A DNA stretch of 64,000 bases from Ampelocalamus luodianensis (taxonomy: Eukaryota > Streptophyta > Magnoliopsida > Poales > Poaceae): positions 39,308,394-39,372,393 of the forward strand of contig CM070638.1 in NCBI GenBank assembly GCA_036346255.1, given 5' to 3'. The position numbers and the translations under genes are program-made. The notes under the pieces were generated by a model. It searched no databases. It was not told the DNA's origin and saw only the letters and a program-made list of their open reading frames with translations. Below, in pieces: positions 57,130-64,000 of the stretch (the first letter of the stretch is position 1; every line of letters begins with the position of its first letter).

Positions 57130-59367
57130 TGTAATACCCCGAATATCAAATAGAGAGAACATATTATTTGGAAGAGAAATTTATTCAAATTTGAATGCAC
57201 TAAAGTTTAGAGAAAAATTAAAAGAAAATTCAAGATTTGAGGGAGGATTGGACCTTGGGCTTTCGGCTCAAGGCGTCCTAGCCAAGTGGGCCGGCCTTGT
57301 AGTGGAGTCAAGAAGGGGGGTGCCCTTCCCCAAAACCCTAACCTCTGCTCTGATATCACGCACTTAGCATAGCACATGATGCTATGTGAGCCCCTCCTTC
57401 TTTGCTCTACCAAGATGAGGAAGAAGCTCCGAGGTGCCGCTGGCCATGGTGGAAGGAGAAGAAGGGAGAAGAAGAAAGGAGGGGAAGAAGAAGATCCTCT
57501 TCGTGGGTTTTTGTTCAGCGTTTCACGTGTCTCCAAGGGTATCAATTCGTTTCCCCGCTGTTTTGATGTTGTTTAGATGCGAAACCGATTAGAATCATTT
57601 AGATCAAAGTCAATCTATAGTAGATTCGAATCTATCCAGTATGTTGCGCGGGCTGTTTCGATGTCTTAGAAGGCGAATCAGAAGTTTTGATCTCCTAGAG
57701 TTATTTAGATAATGTTCATAGATTTCGGTGGCCGCCAAGAACACCTGATTTCGACGTATGGATCAAAAGTTATGATCGTTTTAGTTTCTGTTGTCCAGAA
57801 TTCTAACGAGATTGATCTGTTAATTTGTCTTTTAATTTATGTTCATGTTAGAGGCAAATTTAGGGTTTTCACCCATCTAGGTTATTGTAGATAATTTGAT
57901 AATCTTTCCAGATTGTTAAAGAACGATCAATTCGGAGTTATAGATTAAAATTTATGATCGATTTAGTATTGTTGTTTGTTCATTTAGGCAATTTCTGTTG
58001 TGAAAGTTCAACTATCTGTTAGCATACTAAATTGGCCGAATTGGATAATCTTGGCAACTAGAGTATTGTAGATTTGTCAGTTAAGAATCCACAGAAACTG
58101 GGCTCACCTCTTTTCGAGTTCCAGATCTTGAGATTTGTTTTTACCGTGCTGCTGTCCAGAGGCGGTTTATGGCTGAATGCGTTGGTTTTCAGTTTAGGGT
58201 TTCTAGTAAAATCTTGAATTGACGGAGAAGCGTTGTAGAATGATGGTAAGTAGTGTCGTGTTCATTGTATTCTTATCTCAATTATCTAATTGTTTAGGAG
58301 GTGAAGTTTCGGGTTTAGGAGCACCACCTTTGCCTGCTATCGCGTCGCATCGCGGAAGGCAAGTACCTTGCTAATCTTAATGTTTGTGAATGATGATTGC
58401 TTAATGATTGTGTTGTGATATCTTATGGTACAATAGATGGTGATATGTCTATGTTTGTTCATATGTGATGAATCTATGAGTAGAGATGATGTTATTATTT
58501 ATTCAGTAAATCATTTCATACATCCATAATTCATGTTTCATCCACGGGAGTGGATGGTAAGTCCCACCATTCCAATGTGGGCAGATTTAGACATTGTCAT
58601 GTCTCGTCCACGGGAGTGGATAGAAAGACCCATCAATTTCAGTATGGGCACGTAAGACCCATCAATTTCAGTATGGGCACGTAAGACCCATCAATTTCAG
58701 TATGGGCAGATTTGGACACCTGTATGAAACGTTCTTCATACGACATTTGGATCCCCGCATTTTTGTTAAGATGCGGGCTTGAATGAACACCGATGGGTGT
58801 GTCACTGGCTATACCGGTATAAGCACGTGTGCAGTCCATTCCTTTGATTATTTACATTCATCTCATTCATTCATAAATATTCAGTTGTTGTATGTTCAAA
58901 ACCTTTGAGGAGGTTGTCTTGTTCATGTTGATTGTTTGTTCTTATATTCATTGTACTTGCTGAGTCTTGGACTCACACTTGTTTGTTTATTTATTTTTAG
59001 GTGATCGGTGATGAAGTTCTATTAGGAGAGAGTAGACATGCACTACTCAAATAATACACTCTACATTAGGTTCAAAATAAGGATGATTTATGTTTTTCAT
59101 TCGTTAACGGTTGGATTGTAATAATTAAAACTAGACATGGATGATACGTTTCTATTCGTTGAGTTTTGATTAATTAACTACGAAAGTTCATGGATTAATC
59201 GTTGATAGGATTATCTTAGCGGATCCAATATTATATTCTTATTTATGTTCCATTTGTTTATGAGCTGTTTAGCTTAGTTGATGAATTCTTGTTGATGTTT
59301 TCCGTTGTATGGTTAAATGTTAGATCTTTGGGTAGCATTTTGGCTTCCGAATAGCCAGGGTGTTACA
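57130..59367 (+). mobile_element. Gypsy-type solo LTR, innermost of three
   Basis: 2,238 bp from TGTAATACCCCG to AGGGTGTTACA, with target-site duplication TGGGT (57125-57129 and 59368-59372). No gag or pol. The block GTACTTGCTGAGTC...GGACTCACACTTG near 58948-58982 suggests plus orientation by comparison with Tekay-like LTRs. Both ends read as TGTAA(Y)ACCC inverted repeats. The host LTR continues cleanly across it. Confidence 0.92.
58622..58708 (+). repeat. 29-bp tandem repeat, three copies
   Basis: Three adjacent copies of a 29-bp unit, AAGACCCATCAATTTCAG at its core, ending TATGGGCA. Copies 2 and 3 are identical; copy 1 differs at two or three bases at its start. A more diverged relative lies at 58540-58600. 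It is part of the solo LTR. Confidence 0.92.
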
Positions 59368-62300
59368 TGGGTGCAATATGATCAAAAGTATAACTTGCCT
59401 TGGAATAGTTCTAGGTACTGGTCTTGATCTTGAGGTACTCCTTCAAAGTTCCCTAAAAGTATCAACGTCTACTTGCAAATGAAGTAAATAAACAAAACAA
59501 ATAAATAATAGATAGAAAAATCCAAAAATTAAATAAAAATCTCAAATAAATAGATCTTGAATTTAGATGAATTTAGAAATTTGAATAGGTTCAATCGGAG
59601 TTCGGATGCAAAACATATGGGCTTTGGAAGTTTGAATCTAAATAAAAACCCTAAAAATGATTTATTTAGGATTTCCGAGTTATTATTCAACAGAAAAATC
59701 GGATTATTATGCAATGCTAATGTTAGCCCTGGAATTTTTGGAATTAAAACAAATCAAAAGAAAGCGACTGAGGCTGACATGTGGGACCCACATGACAGTG
59801 AGACAGTGTATGGTGGAGCGAGTCTACCCGATCTGGATCTGGGATTGGATTGGATCTGCCAAGTTGGATCTAACGTGGCTGCCACATTGTGTGACACCTC
59901 AGTGAACAGGTGACATGGCAGCACACGGGGACACCATGTCATCTGATGATGTCAGTTCGCCAATGACACTTTCTGATCGTCGGCAACAACGGCGAACCGG
60001 GTACAAAAGTGACGGTGGATGCGCGCAAAAGCTAGAGTGGGTTAATGCGAACCTATTGGCACCAGACTTGACTCGGGAGGACAACTGTGGTGGCCGAAAT
60101 TGACGTCGGAGTGGAGAACGAAGATACGGTCTTTGTCGGAGAGGAACACCAACGACGCTCCAAGGTGATGGAGGGTTGCACGAGGTTGTCCCGGTGACAA
60201 GGATGACGATGGAGTGGTCCATAGAGGCGGAGCTTAACCGTGGCGGTGAATTTTGAAGAAAAGCTTCATGGCACCGAAAACCCTAAAAGTTCAATCTCGG
60301 TGGTTCTAGGGTTCTTGGGACAAAACGAAGTGGAGATTCGGGATGAGAGAGCAAAGGCGCCCCTGGGCATGCTATTTATAGAAAGGATTTATGCGGGATA
60401 AGGAAATCCCAAATCGAGAATATCTCGGATTCAATTGATCTACAAAATAGAGTTCGTTTTGGAGCCGGTTGGATGCAGATAAGGGTGCGGGAGAATAGGG
60501 GATAGGTTTCTACGCGTTTTCCCGATAGCTTCTAGATGGAAAGTCCGTGTTATCGTTACGAGCTCAGGCTCAGCAATGGTGAACGGGACCGAAGGCGACG
60601 TGAAGAAGATGACAAGAGGAGGATGACGCAGTGGCGGTCCCACCAGTTAGTGACGTGGAGTGGCGTGAGCGAGTGGGTTGGCACACGGAGAGAAAGGCCT
60701 AATGGGTTGGGCCAGAACAAAGGAAACGGGCCAGGATCCAAGGAGATTCGGCCCAAGAAGTTCGACTGAGATTTTAGTACATTTTCCTTTTTAGAAAATA
60801 CTGAGAATTCAAATAACAAATAGAAAATAACAAATGTACTTGGAAAAAATCTGAATAAATCTAGAAAATATATCCAAGCACATAGAATCCAAATAAAATA
60901 TTTTTAAAAATTGTCCATGTTGGAATTATTCATATTAAATTGTTTTGATACTAAAAGTCCATATTAAGCTTTTGAATTAAATTCAAATAAAACCAAAGCG
61001 TGAATTTTCTCCCTACTAACTATTCAAAGGATTTTTAACACTTAGAAAATTGGGATGTTACACAGTTCATAACTCCTTACGACGAGCTAGTGATTATGTT
61101 TGAGCAGTTCTACGACCAGTTCGCATCTCCATACGACCAGTCTACGACCAGCTTGTATCTTCATATGACTAGTTCGTCTCTGGTAGAACTGAACGACCTG
61201 CTTGTGTATTCTCCTTTGCCTCACGATATCTAGTTGAACTCTAGGTGAGATAATTTGTCATCCATGGATTGTTCAATATTTTCTCGATGAAGTGTCGAAT
61301 AACTTCATGTAGTCGACACTTCGACCACTAATGGTGTGGCCATGCACTTTCTTTATCCGACCACAACGAGGGGCTCAGAGATATCTCTCCTGTTATGTTA
61401 GGAGGGGCAAATCCCATATCCAACCAGTCACATTCCTCCGCATGTTTCATAGCATACCCAAAATCTACCTTTATAACTACTCAGTTACAAGTAGCGATTG
61501 GCAACCCCTAATAGTGCTATTATACATGTAGAAAACCATGCTAATCTTAGGTCTAAGGATTATACATCATCATTGCTTGAGACCAATTGATGACACATGA
61601 AATCATAATAATCTCAGCAGTGTCTCATGGTGGGTCTTATCCAACACCATTTTCTCTAACATATGTCCATATTATTAGTTTGATATCTCTATATCTATGA
61701 CCTGTGAAACATAGCCATCAATCAACCAATACATATGCTAGTATATTCATATGTGTTCTCATAAGTTTTCAACGAGGAAACGTTTAAGAATAATCATCGT
61801 AGAAATACAGAGTTTCACAATCAAATCACATACTTGATAATAAATATTAACGATATTATTCTAGAAATAAGATAACATATTATCTAATGTTATGAATATA
61901 ATGAAATATAATCATCTCTATGATTGCCTCTAGGGCATACTTCCAACAAGGAGAACACGACGATCAAGATGACACAGGCATGGAGACCGGAGTTGGTCGG
62001 AGTTGGCCGACGGCGAGCTCCAAGTGGCGGCGCTAGCTCAGCCATGATGGCGAGGGTCCTATAGAGAAGCTTTGGGGAAGGTGAGGGGAGCATGGGAGAG
62101 AACGTCAGACGACGAAGTAGACGGTAGTGAAGATGAAGATGGAGGACCACCGGTGGCGGCGCAATCGATTGGCGAAGGATGATGGCCAGAGAGGAGAGAG
62201 AAGGGAAGGATCTTGGTCTACGGTGGTCCAAACTCAAAATGGAGGGAGGAGAAGTGTAGATCGGGACTAGGAACACACGGTGACATGGATTGTTTTGAGA

Positions 62301-62393
62301 GAAGCTCACCAGGGCAGTGAGGAACATGAAGGAGGCGTTTCAGGTGTCACGGGCTTGACCAACGACGAGGCAGAACGTGAAGGAGGACGTTGA

Positions 62394-63076
62394 GGCACAA
62401 ATTATCTCACACATCTGTCCTTCCCAATTGTTTTATTTAAAAATCTACCCCTCGTGTGAAATCCCTGAGCATGTCCATGACCACGGACGTGGCTATTCAA
62501 ATAGATTGCTTAACACTTTGCAGAGGTATTACACTTTACCCACAAGATGTATTCAACTTGATCGGAGCTGACCACAACAAAACTTTTCTGAAACTTCATC
62601 TCGATAATTGACCGTCCCGATATGTTTTACTGTCGTACCAACCCTACCACAGCGCTTTGTTACGATACACACCATTAGACCTAGAAGCGATGAACTGTCC
62701 ATCGATGTGACTTTCAGAGTAGTCCACACATCCACCCTAGCACACAGTCTATCCTACATGCCCGAGTAGTCAATGCCAAGATTTCATAACTTACTAAGTT
62801 AGGCCCGTCCCATCAGGCATGTGGTTGTACACTTGTGGCTTAGTTCAATGGTGCACAAAGTTAAGTCCTTAATTGACAAAGGCGAGACTGCCAATATTCT
62901 ACTAAGTAACCACAATTTCATATTCCTTTCCAATCCAAAATTCCACTATATCACACAGTTCCATCCACTTGCTTCAGTCTAAATATTTTTCCACCCTGTT
63001 GGTTAAGTGGAACACATTCTATCAACAAATAATAGCATATTGCACACAATTTTACACAAATTCCATAATCACTTAG
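62394..63076 (-). mobile_element. Second partial Tekay-like LTR fragment
   Basis: From ACAAATTATCTCACACATCTG onward this repeats the middle of the LTR seen at 53180-53910 and 56195-56890 (CTACCCCTCGTGTGAAATCCC, AACACTTTGCAGAGG, CTTACTAAGTTAGGC, GTTAAGTCCTTAATTGAC). It lacks the LTR start and is interrupted at 63077 by another LTR. It may be the second LTR of the deleted element beginning at 52595. Confidence 0.75.
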
Positions 63077-64000
63077 TGTAACACCCCAACTCAGAACGAG
63101 CCTGGAGTGCTACCAAAGCTAAATACAACTAGAGCGAATTTACAAATTTTCGACAGAGTTTCTCTTGTAATCTAGGAAAAACAATTTTCTAACAAGTGAA
63201 CATAACGTTTAACAGTAATTTCATAAACCATTACACTCATGCATAAGGGATAATCATATGAAGGTAATTAAATAACACCATTCTCACATCCATAACTTAT
63301 TTCGTCATTCATAATCATAAAATAACTATGGGTATTTCTCGTGATCTATTTATTCTTATGTGATGCTAAAATAACAATTGCATTATTGTTGTGAAGTGGT
63401 GCGTGCTTTCCAATCATCTACTCCGCCCATGCATGACGTCTTTGCCGTAGTACCTAAATCAAAACAAAGCAAGGGTGAGCCATAGGACTCGGCAAGTATC
63501 AACAAGATTACAGGATCATAAAGACATAACCGTTTGAACAACTTTAACCAACATTACTCATGGCATTTCCAATATTAAAAATATGCGACAATGCTATGCA
63601 CTCTTTGTTCTTTAACTCTTTACGCATTTTACGGTAATGCGGGTATTCATCCGTCAATGGATACCCATGCTCGTGCCATCCGCACGGGGACCAAACCTAT
63701 ACAACAACTTGTATAGGGACCTTTGCCCGTCATCAAAATGTCGGGACCTCAGATATATTGCCCACATTTCATAAATGTGGGGACCTCAAGCCTGTCATTG
63801 ACTGACAGGGACCTCAACTGAATCACTTGGTCACCTCATGACCAAGTTTCAAGATGCTCAGAATATGCATGAATATAACATCTATTTCTTCTCATTCAAT
63901 AGAATTCAACATATACCTTAGTCATGAAAATGAAGCATTATGAATAACTGCAGTCATAACATGCAAGCATCAACACCACTAGGGCCATCTCAACATCACT
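63077..64000 (-). mobile_element. Start of another LTR, cut by the window edge
   Basis: A sharp boundary CTTAG|TGTAACACCCCAACTC at 63077 interrupts the previous LTR. The block GTGAGCCATAGGACTCGGCAAGT (complement of ACTTGCCGAGTCC) near 63475-63497 suggests minus orientation and kinship with the LTR at 57130-59367. AGGGACCT/GGGGACC motifs recur at 63680-63815. The other end and any coding part lie outside the window. Confidence 0.75.

Larger units (their letters stand above)
55633..61062 (-). mobile_element. Tekay-like solo LTR, minus strand, nested in the copia LTR
   Basis: Ends are TGTCGGGACCC and GGGATGTTACA on the plus strand, i.e. TGTAACATCCC...GGGTCCCGACA on its own strand, matching the plus-strand gypsy LTR ends. 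The target-site duplication is CAGTT (55628-55632 and 61063-61067). Own length is about 3.2 kb after removing the inner LTR, and no coding region is present. It is therefore a solo LTR left by LTR-LTR recombination. Confidence 0.92.
54921..61948 (-). mobile_element. Copia solo LTR (Angela/BARE-like), minus strand, containing nested LTRs
   Basis: The plus-strand ends are TGAAGGATCATGG and GGGCATACTTCCAACA. The complement of the latter, TGTTGGAAGTATGCCCTAGA, is the opening of Angela/BARE-type LTRs. The target-site duplication is AGGAG (54916-54920 and 61949-61953). Without the nested LTR its length is about 1.6 kb, fitting one LTR of that family, and there is no gag or pol. A minus-strand TATA-like CTATTTATAGGC lies at 55292-55303. 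ACGACCAG motifs recur at 55570-55630 and 61075-61160. Confidence 0.9.
52595..62390 (-). mobile_element. Degraded Tekay-like LTR, minus strand, split by a copia solo LTR
   Basis: The left end starts TGTCGGAATCC at 52595, the complement of a GG(A/T)CCCGACA-like LTR end. The body at 52640-54900 aligns with the solo LTR at 55633-57129 plus 59373 onward. A shared block is ATCTACCCCTCGTGTGAAATCC, also present in reverse in the plus-strand gypsy LTR near 34565. After the insertion at 54921-61948, it resumes at 61954 and fades near 62390. The right terminus and duplication are not seen, so it may be one LTR of a deleted element. Confidence 0.75.

Noticed and set aside
57376..57576. 66-codon Lys/Arg/Glu-rich frame
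   Set aside because: Purine-rich part of a solo LTR; opposite-strand frame also open, no domain.
60536..60769. 77-codon charged frame near the end of a solo LTR
   Set aside because: Lies inside a Tekay-like LTR; no match to gag, pol or known plant genes.
1..64000. A novel defence, phage or biosynthetic system
   Set aside because: All well-supported coding homology is either the GH116 gene or retroelement gag/pol. No cluster of unknown conserved genes is present.

Overview
This window is plant nuclear DNA, almost certainly from a grass. The evidence is a plant GH116 glucosylceramidase gene with GT-AG introns, plus transposon families typical of Poaceae: long-LTR Tekay/Del-type chromoviruses, Angela/BARE-type copia LTRs, L1-type LINEs and RTE-type LINEs. 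It is not a bacterial or phage region. I see no operon, CRISPR array, rRNA or tRNA gene, and no intact protein-coding gene.

The backbone is one broken plus-strand gene, the C-terminal part of a non-lysosomal glucosylceramidase (GBA2-like, GH116). Its exons lie at about 4555-4655, 4735-4796, 4878-8422 (split by a LINE), 9789-17049 (split by a copia element) and 51518-51788. The last intron, 17050-51517, is about 34.5 kb and is built almost entirely of retrotransposons, while its splice donor and acceptor can still be read. The exons also carry two nonsense substitutions and several small frameshifts, so I call it a pseudogene.

Layout. 1-3389: non-coding, with a simple-sequence tract and a decayed copia LTR end. 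3390-4275: RTE-type LINE remnant. 5124-7731: 5'-truncated L1 LINE in an exon (14-bp target-site duplication). 8887-9231: MULE-like foldback MITE in an intron (11-bp duplication). 10031-16998: minus-strand copia element in an exon (TSD CAAAA). 17454-22570: minus-strand copia with 102-bp LTRs (TSD GGTCC). 23157-26863: a tandem 1.8-kb duplication of an LTR plus leader. 25085-32036: plus-strand copia of the same family as the 10031 element (TSD CTTAC). 32355-50758: plus-strand chromodomain gypsy (TSD GCCTC) with a minus-strand gypsy nested at 35863-43773 (TSD CACCC). 52595-63076: degraded LTRs of a Tekay-like family. Inside them is a copia solo LTR (54921-61948, TSD AGGAG), which holds a Tekay-like solo LTR (55633-61062, TSD CAGTT), which in turn holds a third solo LTR (57130-59367, TSD TGGGT). 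63077-64000: the start of another LTR cut by the window edge.

The parts do not form a pathway. They record one gene dying and filling with retroelements in a recoverable order. The most unusual signals are: two copies of one copia family sharing the same altered reverse-transcriptase catalytic motif; coding regions shredded by indels although the LTRs of the same element are identical, which points to local consensus errors in GC-rich DNA; stop codons that look like CHG-methylation deamination scars; and the triple-nested solo LTRs.
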